From positions 77,666,756-77,730,755 of the forward strand of contig CM060731.1 in NCBI GenBank assembly GCA_030704615.1: 64,000 bases of DNA. Reading direction: 5' to 3'. This stretch comes from Takakia lepidozioides (Eukaryota > Streptophyta > Takakiopsida > Takakiales > Takakiaceae). Every line of letters starts with the position of its first letter. The stretch's first letter is position 1. The notes under the pieces are model-generated. The model was not told the origin of the DNA, did no database searches, and saw only the letters and a program-made list of their open reading frames with translations. A program made the position numbers and the translations under genes. Below, piece after piece: positions 31,757 through 44,756 of this stretch.

Positions 31757-33900
31757 GTTTGGTGTGCACATGTGTTGTGTGGTTGTGGACAACGATGTAG
31801 TTGTGTAACGATATGTATGCACACGACAGGTAATGTATAGAAGCAAGTAATTTGATCTCTACCAATTAATTTTTTAGTGGATGAGATGATGAGATGAATG
31901 TCTAGTGACCTCGGGCACAAGATCCGGCTTCAAAATGTATATGATAGATATGCCAATACTAAATGGTATAAACTTATGGGCTCATTCATGTTTTCTTATT
32001 AATTTTTAATTTTTAATTTTGTTTTTTGGTTTCCCGGTGAGCGAGGGAGTATGTTTGATTTCTAAGTATATTCATAATTTTGATGAGGGTATGTTCGTCA
32101 AAGACAATGTTGTGGGCCTGGATCATGGTCACAGGCATATGGGTTATATGTGATGTCAATGATGAAGCTAGAAAAGAAAAGACATGGGGTATGATGCATA
32201 AGTAGGGTGAAAAACCAAATTTCTATTTAGTGGAACAATATGTTTTGTATTTTACAGTCTCTCTCTTAAAAATAATAAATAAATAAATAAATTCCAGAGA
32301 AAAATACCTATGAAAACTAGAAATAAAGTGGCATTTAGGTGGCAGTGATTGTGGTGGGAAATTGTTGATCTAGGGACTAAGAAATTAATTGAACTCCATG
32401 TGGTTTGGAGGACCAACTTTTGGAAAGCTAGATCAATAATGAAAACAATTCAAAAACCTTTTTCAAGCAATCATGGCTGTTGTTTTTGGAGCTATAGAAG
32501 GTGGTGGGGGAATTCTACCTCTCTCTCCCCGGTCTTTTCTTTTTATTGGTCCGCGAAGAGCAATTGCAACTTGTGCACGTAGTACATGTTGGATTGCCAT
32601 GGTGAAAACTAGTGCAACTAGAACCTTATGTTCCCCTTGTCCACGCGGAGGGCTTACAAGAAGGAATATACCATACTTGCCCAAGCTATTCGTCAGGACC
32701 CTGCCGGACTTTTTAAGAAGGGTGGCAGGTACGGTAGATCTCAATTATTATTTCTTGGTTGGGTGGTAAACGCTTTGACACATTATCTTTGGTCCCTATG
32801 ACTCAATACTAATATTTTATATGCATCTAAAGTTAAGTTCAAGAGTACTGTGGGGCCAATAATGCTCAATCAAATTGGTCCCATTGTTTATTTATTTGTC
32901 CCTACAAGTGTAAAGGGGTCCATGCTCTTCATATAATTTCTAGAGTTTTGAGATTTTGACAGCTACTATCATTTATCCATTATCTAGTAGACAGAAAGTA
33001 CAGTACAGACTCATCAATTAAAAAGATGATATTGGATGAAAAAATATGACAGAAAATATAGTCTTTGATGAATCTGTATTCCTATTTTTATTGGCTTGAG
33101 AGGATACAACAACTGAATGACGTGCTGGGGAAGAGTGTATCCTCAGAGTGAAATGATAACCACGACAACGCATTTTACACATATCAAGCTCTGTACAATA
33201 CTATATCCTCTTAAAGTTTCCTGTGTTATAATACAAATACCTGTTCTAGAAGAAGAAGAAGACTCCGGCCAAAGCCCAAGTGATTTATACCTGGCACTCT
33301 CAAATGCTGATAGACTAAATACTGAATCTCAAGATATTATGAATGTACAAGTTTTTCACTTAAAAATAGTTAATTTAAGGAGGTTCATAAGGTGGCTAAT
33401 TGTCGTCAAGATCTATCCCCACAAATAGAGATATAAAAATGTACATATCTAAAGGAAACACCCCCGCAATCGCTCACAAATCGAGCCCCTTAATTATTAT
33501 TTGCTTGTTTTCAAGCTCGATTAATTATCCAACTATAAAGAGTATATGTAGTACCCTCAGACTCCCAGCCTTCAGCATTGAAAACCCTTAAAAGAAAAAA
33601 AAAACTTTAGATTTCCAATAAGATAAACTAACAAAATTATGAAATATTCAGTTAGTCTGCTAGTTTATTTAGTCATTCACTGTTTTAGTGACTAGGGACT
33701 GCTTTCCCTCCCCTTTCTACCAAAAAACAGAGAAAAAAAACTGCTTTGACACTTGGCACCATATGAATACTAACAGTAGAATTAGACTAATTATTACTGA
33801 ATATAATTAAAAACTGGAGCCTGATAAAGACAGAAAGTATCTATATAGCGCAATAGACGTGTGGACTTTGTGAGGCAGACAAAGAGAGGAGCGCAGCTGT
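31757..33900. other. Intergenic, about 2.1 kb, no gene recognised
   Basis: AT-rich sequence with short low-complexity tracts (TTTTTAATTT near 32004, AATA repeats at 32266-32290). One stretch (32640-32730) stays open in a frame with plausible codon use (AYKKEYTILAQAIRQDPAGL) and ends at a GGCAG/GTACGG donor-like site. I cannot match it to any family, so I do not call a gene. Confidence 0.35.
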
Positions 33901-33915
33901 GCACGAGCTGCGTCT

Positions 33916-34158
33916 GTGGACGCCCACCAGACGGTCAAGGATCTGCCGTGGCACGTTGTTGACATGCGGGGTCGCTTCATGTTGAATTCAGACATGGCCC
34001 AACACTTGTATGCTGTCAGCCATGCTCGTGCATCTGCTGCAGAGAAAAGAGGGAGAAAAGGAAATCAAGGTTTTGTGGTTGGGTTGATAGAATTGGGTCA
34101 GGAGGACGAGTTTGCAGATTGGATCTGTAATTCCGAGAACACAGTGTTCACTCTCTAA
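33916..34158 (+). CDS. Short open frame of unknown function, possible exon
   Basis: The 80-residue frame (LPWHVVDMRGRFMLNSDMAQ ... GFVVGLIELGQEDEFADWIC) has balanced composition unlike the surrounding AT-rich DNA. It might be an exon of an upstream gene or a decayed one. It lies about 700 bases upstream of the transporter start. No family recognised. Confidence 0.25.
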   Translation: MDAHQTVKDLPWHVVDMRGRFMLNSDMAQHLYAVSHARASAAEKRGRKGNQGFVVGLIELGQEDEFADWICNSENTVFTL

Positions 34159-34866
34159 GCTGTTCAACACTCCAAGCTGCTGTTCAATTCATGGTCAGGT
34201 GATCTTAACACTCCGCTCCACTGGCTTGATTACCACTAGAGATTTGTATGTTCATCTGTTGCAATTAAATTCTGGTGGTGCCTGAGTTGATCAAGCAGCT
34301 GCTTCGAGTTTTGATCCTCCCATTGTCAATTGTTTTGAGAAAAATGGAAGAAGAGGTTCATGGGCTAATCCAGGGGTCTGTGAAACGAGTCACAACACAT
34401 GTTGTGAAGGCTGAATCTTCTGCACCCACACTGAGAGACAGAAGATTGACCAAATGATACGAGAGACTTTCCCTCAGAAGTCCAGATGCATGTCGGGGAG
34501 ATTGTGATTATGAACGAGAGGAAAAAAAGTAGCAAAAGAGACGAGCACAGGGATCCGAAGAGCTAATTATGCGAGGAGGTGTTGAAATCTACGATATATA
34601 GAAACTAACTTTATGATCTCTGGACAATTAAAGCCCTTGGCAAGCAGTTTTCTACGGTCTCATGAGGCCGAGCGAGTGATGGGGTAGAGGGGAGATGTTG
34701 TATGAGTGCCCAGTGAGTGCTGAGGGGGGAAAGGAGACACGTGCATGCGTCTTTCCGCACGTACTTCTGGCATGGATTACTTACAGAACATGGGTTTGTT
34801 GTGTTTGTTTGATTCCAGGAGTGAACAAAGGCTTGCAACAGAGTTTGAAACCATCGGGGTGTCATT

Positions 34867-36006
34867 ATGTCACTGCCGATGAATAACGAGCTGGCTGACT
34901 TAGACGAAACAGATGCAGAGTGCACTAGCAAGGGTTCAAATTATGGAGAAGATCCAGCGGGGTCGTTGCGGAAGCAGGATACGTTCTCTTATTGGTGGGA
35001 CGTACTAGCAGAACAATTAGGAGATTTGCGCTTGTTGGGGCTAGCATTAGGCTACTGCTTGTCAGCGTCCCTCCTCTCCATCATAAACAAGTGGGCCATC
35101 ATGGAGTTTCCATACCCGGGCTCACTCACAGCGCTCCAGTACTTTACCAGTGCAGCTGGAGTGTTTATCCTGGGCAGGACAAGATTGCTTGAACACGACC
35201 CCCTCTCACTTTACACCATGTGGAAGTTTCTTCCAGCAGCCATATGCTACTACCTATCCCTCTTCACCAACAGTGAACTCCTCCTGCATGCCAATGTTGA
35301 TACATTTATTGTGTTCAGATCAGCGGTGCCAATCTTCGTGGCCATCGGAGAAACACTCTACTTGAAGCAGCCATGGCCATCCCTCACGACATGGTCCGCT
35401 TTGGGAGTAATTCTGGGGGGTTCTACGCTGTATGTTTTCACAGATTCTCATTTCACATTTACAGCTTATGGCTGGGCATTTGCATATGTTGCTAGCATGG
35501 CGGTGGATTTTGTGTACGTGAAGCACATCGTGATGACAGTGGGACTAAACACATGGGGCTTGGTGCTGTACAACAACTTGGAAGCACTCCTCCTCTTCCC
35601 TTTGGAGCTTCTGCTGATGGGGGAAGGCATGCAGCTGAAGAACGGGACTGACAACCTCTCCCTGGACTGGCTCTCTCTCAGGATGTGGCTGCCAGTGGGT
35701 CTGTCTTGCGCATTTGGTCTGGCAATCTCCTTTTTTGGCTTCTCCTGCCGCAGGACAATATCAGCCACTGGCTTCACCGTGCTGGGTGTGGTGAATAAGC
35801 TGCTGACTGTTGTCATCAACCTCCTGATCTGGACAAAGCATGGATCCATGATTGGCACTTGTGGCCTGTTGATTTGTATTATCGGCGGTGTTCTCTACCA
35901 ACAATCCACTGTGAAACCCAAGTTCATAATTACACCCCCCAGTTATGCCCCTGTTGAAGATGTGGAGCAACCCCACAACATTGATCATGACAGCAAGTCT
36001 GGTTAG
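34867..36006 (+). CDS. Golgi GDP-sugar transporter, GONST3/GONST4-like
   Basis: A single-exon frame of 379 residues, close to Arabidopsis GONST3 length. A hydrophilic 50-residue amino end is followed by about ten hydrophobic spans, as in nucleotide-sugar antiporters of the drug/metabolite transporter superfamily. Family landmarks are SIINKWAIMEFPYPGSLTAL (near residue 75), LFTNSELLLHANVDTFIVFR (near 140), KHIVMTVGLNTWGLVLYNNL, and the nucleotide-binding-side VLGVVNKLLTVVINLLIW (near 310). Within this family GONST3 and GONST4 (GGLT1, a GDP-L-galactose carrier) are closest from memory; the substrate cannot be told from sequence alone. An acceptor-like TTGATTCCAG at 34809-34818 suggests an intron in the 5' leader. 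The tail is polar and presumably cytosolic. Confidence 0.9.
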   Translation: MSLPMNNELADLDETDAECTSKGSNYGEDPAGSLRKQDTFSYWWDVLAEQLGDLRLLGLALGYCLSASLLSIINKWAIMEFPYPGSLTALQYFTSAAGVFILGRTRLLEHDPLSLYTMWKFLPAAICYYLSLFTNSELLLHANVDTFIVFRSAVPIFVAIGETLYLKQPWPSLTTWSALGVILGGSTLYVFTDSHFTFTAYGWAFAYVASMAVDFVYVKHIVMTVGLNTWGLVLYNNLEALLLFPLELLLMGEGMQLKNGTDNLSLDWLSLRMWLPVGLSCAFGLAISFFGFSCRRTISATGFTVLGVVNKLLTVVINLLIWTKHGSMIGTCGLLICIIGGVLYQQSTVKPKFIITPPSYAPVEDVEQPHNIDHDSKSG

Positions 36007-37043
36007 ATCATCTAAAGTGCCTTGGCTTCACATCTCTACACCTTAGTTTATACTTCTATCTCTCTGACTACAACAGCGATATTTGCTTGCAGCCGGCGGA
36101 AGATCATGAAGTAAAATCCGCAACCATTAGCTCGCTCATTTATTTCATGCACCCTCCGGAAGCCCGATACCGAGTCTTCTCTAAGTTACACACCATTCAT
36201 GAAATTGTTGTTTTTCTTCACCTCAGCACCGCGCACACCGAGGAGCTTGTTTGAATGGTGAGGGAGTGAGTAGAGAGCTCTTAAAACCATGCACCTCTGA
36301 AACATGTTAAGATCCTCTCAAACACTCTGGTGTGGGCACTAGAAAGAATGCCAGCAGTGTGTTTGAGTCTGAAATGAAGAGACATTCTGAAGATGTGCTC
36401 AGAATTGTACTGCCCTCCATAACACCACTAGTTTTGTGGCACTGTTGAACTTCTATGGCTCTGGTAAGCATGCAATTTGGCCCACGGACACTTCGCTTCA
36501 CAAGCTACAATTGTTGCACAGAACTGCTTGCACTTTGGATAATCCCTAACAAATCAGATCTGATATTGAACCCACTGGCTAAGTGATCGCATAATTAGGA
36601 GAACCCCAGTAGGTGTAACCCCAGAGAGTGTCACCCCAACATGTGTGACCCCAATGTGTGTGCCACCAGTGTGAATTTTCAAAACTTGAATTGCGCGAAG
36701 AGCGTAAACTCAATTTCTGTGATCTATCAATCATTCAACCAAGCGTATAACAGATGCACCCTCTCAGTAACTCAGCTAAGAATTCCAATGAGGATTTGCA
36801 GGGTTGGTTCCAAATTTGGGCTACTCAAATAAGACAGTAGCAGTTATAACCAAACATACAAGTTACTGATTGGTTATTAGTGTGGTACTTGTACAGCAGT
36901 AGCCACTGATATATTTCTATGTATTTACAGCCAATATGTACATGTCATGGGATCCCAAATTATTCACTACATTGATCAGTGAATAAAACCAAGGCCTAAA
37001 TTGCATCCTTGCAACTCCTGATTTCTTGAAGTGAAATCTGGTT
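36007..37043. other. 3' flanks of convergent genes
   Basis: The GONST3-like gene and the Hsp70-8-like gene converge here. No exon seen. A short imperfect tandem repeat (about 17 bp, GTGT-ACCCCA words) occupies about 36603-36665. Confidence 0.4.
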
Positions 37044-40000
37044 CTACACATTAGGCTGCAAACTGGAATGCAATGCAACATCACGAGAGGTTCCATATCT
37101 CTTGTCTATGGCGTCCAGGCACCACACATGGCCATCATCCAAATTAGGCAAGCGTGCTTCCACAAGGGGGGTTACTGGAGTTTGGGTTTGGGGCATGGTG
37201 ACACCGGCCACCAACCTCAACGCATTCGACGCATCAACATCCAGACAAACATCAATCAGTGGTACACCCTTTGGTGCTGGAGGGATACCTGTAATCTTCA
37301 AGATTCCAAGCAAGTGATTATCTTTGACAGTCGTTCCCTCTCCTTCGTAGACAAGAATGATCGCCTCTGTCTGATTAGCCTGGCTTGTGGTTAACACGAC
37401 ATCTCTTCTTGTTGGGATAGTGGTGTTTCTTGGTAAAATCACTGTAAACTCACCCCCTGTACAGCTCAAGCACATGCATCTGAAATCACTTGAACTGAAC
37501 ATATATGTAGACAAACAGCAAAGAAGATAAACTGACCACATCAAACACCTGCCAGAATCTTGGCAGGTCGCTATACAAATTCGCTGAAAACTATACCTTC
37601 TGTCAACCATGGTCGGACTGAATTGAGCACCGAAAGGACCATCATCACCAATTGCACCTATTGGTGGATTGCTTAAAATATGCACGTTCGTTCTGCACAG
37701 GATCTGTACTGTACCTGAAAGTCGAACACCCAAGCTGAGGGGCGTGACCTGAATTGTGAGCAAATCCAGGCTGCCTGATGGATCTGTCAAACCAGCTGTA
37801 ATGGCCCCTTCTAGTGCTGCACCACATACTGCTGCTTCCAGGGGGTCTATCCCTGTGTATGCCTATCAAAACATATCTTGCACAACTTCAAAAAACAATC
37901 TAAAATACATCTCTGACTGGAGTAGATTTATTTCTGGGAATCTAAACATAGGGAGGTCAAGAAATTCTCAACACTACAACACAACTCAGTTCTTGGATAT
38001 GCTGAAGAACTGAATGGTGAAATCTGCCCACTGATACTTGACATGTACGTTGCAACAAACTGATAAAACTAAATTTCATACAGTGTGACAGCAAGTACTG
38101 CTATGCAATAGAGATCACTCCCATAAAGATGCTGTCAAACTCCACTACATCCTATACGTCTTCTACTCTGGGTAGCAGGATGGTGAACATTACCTCCTTG
38201 CCATGGCACATCTTCTGCAGCAATGCACGTATCTTGGGGATTCGGGAGCAGCCTCCCACAAGGATCACGTCATTGATATTGTCTGGATCCATGTTTGCAT
38301 CATCTAAGCATTGCTGTACCAAAGCCTGGCAGCGCAGAAACACAGCTGAATTTACGGCCTGAAACACCTCTCTTGTGATGGTTTTGGAAAACTTGACTCC
38401 ACCGGCTGTTGTCTCGATGTGGGTGCTATCATGATTAGACAAAGCTAGCATTGCCCTCTCAACGGTAAACTGCAGCTGGCTTACAATCCTTTTCAGAGCA
38501 TTTTCATCTTTCTCCAACAGGGGTTGAGTCTCGAGCACCAGATAGCTGATCAGATTGTGAAGAAGATCCTCCCCACCAATCACATCTCCAGCAACGGCTT
38601 TGATCTCTGATATTCCCCCAGCAGTTGTAGTCAAGGAAACATCAGTGTAACCTGCTCCCATATTAAAGATGAGAGCGACTCTCTCCACACTGCTGCTGTC
38701 TACGTCTCCCTGTCAGCAGAATGCATGCCAATAAGCCAAGAGTCAATATCTCCATGTCACCAGACAAATGTCCCCCAACTAAGAATCCACCCGTCTGGGT
38801 GGCCGGCTTTCATTCAGGTGGGGTAAGGTACAGTCTTCATTATCGCCTGCTTTGCAGCCCTGTTATGGAGTCCATGGTGTGATTGCTGCCATCAACAGGG
38901 GGATGACAGCTGAACTGTCATTGAACTTGGGCTGTTTCCCTTTGTCAGACAACCAAGTGACACCCACAAAATGCCATCAAAACCAATGTGACCCTTGTGT
39001 ATGAAACAGCGTATCAAATGTTACCAGTTGGAGTGGTACTTTGCATTTAAGGAGAAAAACATATCCCTGGATTGTTGCCCTCACTCTCCTGATCCCTCTT
39101 TCCTTTCACAGGGGCTCTCTAATTCTCTGTTTGATTGGCTAAATTTGCTCTGCCTTGTTTGAAAGCTTATTTCTTTCTTTCCGTCTCTTGGAAATCTTGG
39201 GGAATTCCCAAATAGCTCCACCCCGACTGCCCCTATGATGCCTGATCCAAGTGCAACACAAAAGAAACAGAGGGCCCCACAAAGGCAAACCGACTCGAGC
39301 AGTGTCTGGGTTGGCTTGCCAATACATACTGTATTTGCTTGCATCCAGGAAGGGGTTTATCCAATATACCACTATCCATTAGAACTAAGGAAACCATGTA
39401 GTTTTGCAAAGCAAACGACACAGTGGCGTCACACATTGTGGTTGTGCCCTGTACCTTGTTAGCTTGTTGCTGTTGTTGTGCATACACCAGGGCCACTGCG
39501 CTGGGTTCTGGCATCAAACGTTGAACTTCAAGGCCGGCCATGGAGCACGCCCTCTCCACTCGGCTCTGTTGAAATCTGCTGAAGGAAACAGGGACAGTAA
39601 GCACTGCGGAACGGACCACTTGCCCAATGTGTGCTTCTGCCATAGCCTTAAGTTCCGAAAGCAATACGGCAAGCACCTCTTCGGGCGTGGTAGACCTCCA
39701 TACATTGGTCCCCAAGGCTCCCAGGTAAGGACGCATGCCAACATCCACTGATTGAACTACAAAAGGATAATGTTTACAGCTGTGAACCACAGGGTCAGTG
39801 TCGATTCGACCCACCAGCCGCTTCACATTGAAGATTGCACTCCCAGAGAGCAGCTCTTGCTCACTAGCTCCACCCGTCAGGCTTAGCCCACCCGTGCTAT
39901 TTTCCTTGAACATGACATTAGCGGGCAATCGGCGTCGGCACTGTGCATTTGCGAGTACTTCCACGCGGGAATCCCGCCAGACGGCTACGCTACAATATGC

Positions 40001-41178
40001 CGTACCTGCACAATGCAGGAAGAATGTAGCATCGGAAGATTGATCACTTCGTAGAGCATGCAAACAAAGGAGAAGCCTGCCCCTGATCTGAGTGCTGATT
40101 GTGTATAAATGAGAAGAAGTCCGAGCTCTGTGATTTCAACTGTCACAAAACCAAAATGCAGAAACTTCCCACTTAGAGGTTTCTATGCAAGGGAAGAGCC
40201 GAATACGTTTTGAATACGTTCCTTATCTGACTGTATGAGGAGACGAAATTCGATAGGACCGCAAGGAACACATGGGAAAGGAGAAATTCAATCAGTCGTT
40301 GGGCACTTCCTCTGGGGAAAACCTTGGGGTTTTCATTGTCAGAAGCATGACATGCTCCGAATGTGCGATCGAAGGATACTGAAGTTTGTACATACGATGG
40401 GTTTTGGAAAACTAAGGATTTCATGAGAAGCTTCAGAAAACCCACAGTCCAATGATCAATACACCATGACATCTTGAGGTCATTCACTTTGAGATTACAC
40501 ATCATGCCTTCTAGCCTAATGTTGATGAAAACTGTGAATAGATCCGTTCTTGCCTTATCTCCAAGCCTCTTGAAGATTCTTCATCTTCTACTCTAGAGTA
40601 ACTTGTCTACCAAAAACTTAGCCAGGAGCTGGTGTACTAATTCCCCAGAGAATACAGGGAGGTATAAGCATTATACAAAAAGCCCCTCTTTATATTGCCA
40701 GAAATTATATAGGCTCCAAGAACACAACAGATCATGTTTACATCTGAAGATTTTTGTGAAATATTATTCAAATCTCCTTCTCGTGCTCAAAAGTTCTCAT
40801 AGTATGTGTATTCTTTCAGGCGATTCTCCGAGAGCTTCACAGTGGTCGATGCACGAGCTGCCAAATGAGGATTCCTGTGCCATAGCTGCGAAAAACTCCG
40901 ACTTCACGAGAGCCAGTGGCCCCGATCGTTCGCAATCAAAAGTTGCACAGAACGAGTAGCGATTTCTTCACTGGATCTCAGCAGATTCCATTTGCTTCTC
41001 ATATTCCTATGCACTCACACACGACGACGTCTCGAGCAAAGGGTGTGACGATATTATCATAATCTGCAGGAAACTCACCCACATCGACGCCCACAGCTGC
41101 TTCCGCATACTGACCTCCGCTGGAAGAGTGGTCAGCCGGATCACTCTCCGTTGCAACAGAATAAGAAGCAGCCTCCAT
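37044..41178 (-). CDS. Hsp70-8-like heat shock 70 family protein
   Basis: Five exons on the minus strand, all phases consistent: 41178-41079, 40005-39455, 38709-38194, 37862-37715 and 37456-37044. They give 575 residues; Arabidopsis Hsp70-8 has 563. Exon 1 supplies the start and the phosphate-loop GVDVG, completed by T-AYCSVAVW in exon 2. Exon 2 carries IFNVKRLVGR, RSTTPEEVLA and VLTVPVSF. Exon 3 has FNMGAGYTDVSL, IGGEDLL and VILVGGCSRIPK. Exons 4-5 cover PLEAAV-GAALEGA, ILPRNTTIP and the substrate-domain core IPPAPKGVPLIDVCLDVDAS. There is no EEVD ending, as expected for this divergent, truncated-lid Hsp70 clade. It is likely cytosolic; whether it chaperones clients or acts as a regulatory ATPase is not known from sequence. 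Confidence 0.9.
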
Positions 41179-42245
41179 AGCTGGTGCCAGATCTCAACCT
41201 CTACCACTCCAAATGCAATCCAGTGATGTCAATACTAAGGGACCACAATCTTCTCCGCGAGAGAGACAGGACACATTGCCTTCCATAAACTGAGAAAGGG
41301 TGGCAGATGGAAGGCATGCAGTCTGCGTGCTGTCATGGGCCAGTGGGATCCATCCTTCCGGTTTATACAATGTAGTAAGATTTGATGAGCAGACTATTGC
41401 ATGGCAGTACCCATGAGGAAATAGTGATTAAGTTGCCAATGGTTGTGAGGAAGACGAATGAAGACTGTTCACTTCTACTTAAGAGCATCAAGAGTTGTGA
41501 AGGCGGCACCCATTTCCATTTCTGTCATGTTCACTAATAGTGGTGGCTCATCCCAGGATGGCAGTACCTGTAGATGTGTTGGAGCATGCTGGCATGATCC
41601 TGCATGTGACTGATTTATGGGTTTTCGTGTAGGAACGTGGGAACTTAGAAACAGCGTGGGAGCAGGACTCAAACTGTTACTTGTGGACCAGAACTAGGAG
41701 AAGGTGGACGCAGAAGGTTCCCAGTAGGAAACTGGAGCAGTCGTTCATTGAGCTAAAACACCTCATGGATATGCATATCCTTCAACCAGGGTCTGTCACG
41801 GAAGTTCTTGTGTCAATCACTTTTGATTACCACCTTTGATTCTCGTCTCCAACAGTAACACACCCATAATCTTCAATGATGGAATAAGATGATCTTTCAA
41901 TTTGAAAATGTACAGTGGGATCTTCTGCAGAAAGCCAAATAATAATTATCAATTCTTGCAGGGGGTGCACTGCTCCTAGGCTTAGCTCTCCTGTGTGGCC
42001 ACAGCCTTCTTTATAGCATTGTGCCACCTCTATCTGGCACAATCCTCAAGGAAGTCACCTTTACAGTACGCCTCACACTTGGATCTTCACCTTCCCAATA
42101 CTACTAAGATGGCCCTCAAGCTTGCAGAGTACCTGTAATGTATGTTAGAAGATACATAGTTGCTGCAGGGCTAGTGTTCTGGTTCCCAGAAGGCACTGAC
42201 TACTGACCTGAGATCCCCTCAAATTTGCTTCCAGTAAAACCTTGA
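41179..42245. other. Upstream region of the Hsp70-8-like gene and 3' flank of the exonuclease gene
   Basis: Both neighbours are on the minus strand, so this holds the Hsp70 promoter and the exonuclease 3' untranslated region. Only short open frames; no clear heat-shock element cluster was noticed. Confidence 0.4.
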
Positions 42246-44726
42246 CTACAATGCGAGTGAACTGGGAGACACCGATGGAGCCCAAACAAAGAACTCACAC
42301 TGGCCACCACCTGTAATGGTCCACTTACCACAAGAAAAAAATTGCCGTCCCTGTGAAGGGCCAGGCTTTTTGACTAGTCGCTTTCTGCTTTGCACCCCAC
42401 AGAAGCATAGTCCAACATTCTCAGTGGGAGCCCTCAGTCCAACTTGGGAACTCACATTCTCAGTACCAAGGCCACATGGAACACTTCTGGGGTTTTTCAA
42501 TTTTGGTAGATAAAGCTTCGATCCATCAGCAGCGTAGATTTTGAAGCAATTAGTCACTTGTAGGCTGACTCCTTGTTTCACTAATTCAAGAGCAAGAAAA
42601 GCTGTGTTTCTGGCATCATCCAATCCACAGTGTTGCCGGCCTTCCCACTGACAACCAGCCAGCTCAACAGCCCCTTTCAGATTTGTTTTTATATCTCCAT
42701 ACATTTTCCGGAATGGGACCTTCAAATTCACCCACCTGCACCAATCAACATCAAACATGAGCCTTTCTCACCAGAAAAGGTTGCTTTGGAAGTTTACTGC
42801 TAGAAATGTTTTACTGACAGAGCCCATTGCGAGTTGTGGTGACATCTAGGATTGTAGAATGTCAGAGAAAGCAGGCATTGGGGGCCATCGACACAGCTCC
42901 CCCAGATGGATCATGACCCAGATTTCCGCACCTGTTGAAGTAGGGGGGCTTTTGCAAGCCTTTCCACTTGCACTCGGACTCCAGCATTACCTTGCAATCC
43001 CAATCTGACCATGTTACCACTACGAACTGCTTGTTCTTCACGCCCTGCTCTCCCAACCATGCATCATGCATGGCCAGAGCCTTCCCAAGTGGTACACCCC
43101 CATCAATCTATATTTAGCCATGTAAGTAAAGTCAGTTCAGCTGATGGTCACAGTCCTCAAAGCAGTACAATGCCGTTGAAATCTTTCCTGTAAAATCCCC
43201 GTCACATAGTCTGTGACACATCCTTCCAAACATGTGTTTATGGGACTTGATGACGGAATACAATAGGCAAGTGTACAAACGAGTGGTCTTTGCATGATAG
43301 TGGCCTTTTTGAAGCATAACAAAAATGCTGCTGAATGAAGCACCTACAACCCCAGCATGTTATATTGTGTACCTTGTAGTGAGATGATGCTGGCAAGAGC
43401 AGATGCAAGTCCTAGTAACTCCTGATCATGTTACAACAAACAATGGCCACGTACACTGCCAGCGGGGAAACACACATCCTGGTTCTTTACCTAGGGACTT
43501 GGATACCCCCCTGGTACTCGAATTTGCAAGCCAATGGGACCCTAGTTAGTGGACCACAGCGTATGATCTCCATAATGGCCAATGTGGATTTGACCACCTA
43601 CAGCTTGGGAGAGCACTCTAATCTCTGGGCTACCTGTTTGTGACATCTCAGACACCCTCTCTGGTCTTCACAACATGGCTGACTACTCTGTGGTCAAAAA
43701 ATTGACAACTATAAGCCAGACATTGAGGAGAGGGAAAGTGGGAAAGCATCACCTACAAGAGCTTATGGGACAAGAAGCACAAGTAACCAAACAAAGAACT
43801 AGAAGATTGCATCTAAATCACTGCACAAAGATGAAGATGGAACGTCTCACAAAGGTAAGATGCCAAGCAATTCAGGTCTTAAAACTACATGAGACCAAGA
43901 AAAGGAAGGAGAGAAATTTACTGAGTATGCGGGAGGCAAAGGGTCCAAGAAGGCTGACCCAAAGCAATGGAGCACCAGGAAACAGGAAAAGGCTAACCTG
44001 GGACTGCTGAATGCCCGTCAGCCGCTTGCAGAAATTGGTCAGCTGCGGATGGCAAATGGGCTTCACATATGTGCGAAAGCTTCCTTCCAATTTGCATGAA
44101 TTAAGGTTGACCAACACAGAGGGAAACTCAATGATCTCTTGAGGGTGCAGCGCAGTAATACTGTCACAAGTCGCCTCAAAATCAATGACCACCAAGTAGT
44201 CAAATGGGGGGGGCGATTTACTCGCGCCAAAACGAGAGGACAAAGTTGGCTGTATTTGTTTTAGAACAGGCTCGCTAGGATGCCTGCTCCCGCAATTTCC
44301 TGGGATGCGCTGGAAATCTTTTTGAATACTTTGTAGTATTTTGGAAGGTGAGCATTCCTGCCTCTCACTTGACAATAAATTAAGTGGGTTCCCCACTGGA
44401 AGCAGTGAAGGCTTATCATTTGCTTTAAAGTGAGTAGAGCTTGCAAGACTTGTAGCAATGGCAGTTACTTCTCCAGGCGACCGTGAGCTAAAACACTCTC
44501 CCTCTTCCATCTGTTCCAGGTCATGGTAACGTGGTAATACCGGTGGCTCAGGGCGTGGGTTGGTCTTCACATTGGAAGTCACCTGCCAGTTATCTCGTTC
44601 AAAAGAGTCCCGAGTAATCCTCCCTTGAACTTGCAGACAACAGCTCTGGTTGCCTTCTGACGGGGTGGTTTTTTGAGACTGCCGGGCAAGGAGGCGGCAA
44701 AGAGCAACCTCTCGGTTCCTCTGCAT
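42246..44726 (-). CDS. ERI1/ERI2-like DEDDh 3'-5' exonuclease with GRF zinc finger
   Basis: Three exons with consistent phases: 44726-43998, 43107-42932 and 42735-42246, giving about 464 residues. A long disordered amino part is followed by the exonuclease fold: VVIDFEATCD (DEDD motif I, about 44187), TWSDWDCKVMLESE (motif II region, about 43010) and GRQHCGLDDARNTA (motif III, His and Asp, about 42635). The DEDDh residues all appear present. The carboxy end has a GRF-type zinc finger, CFCG...FFSCGKW...CEFFVWA (about 42420-42275), which binds nucleic acid in other enzymes. ERI1-type enzymes trim histone mRNA, 5.8S rRNA or small RNAs; the GRF finger recalls animal ERI2. The frame stays open upstream of the chosen ATG to about 44756, so an extra 5' exon is possible. 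Confidence 0.85.
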
Positions 44727-44756
44727 TCGTTCTGCAATAATCCGACGGCAACATAC

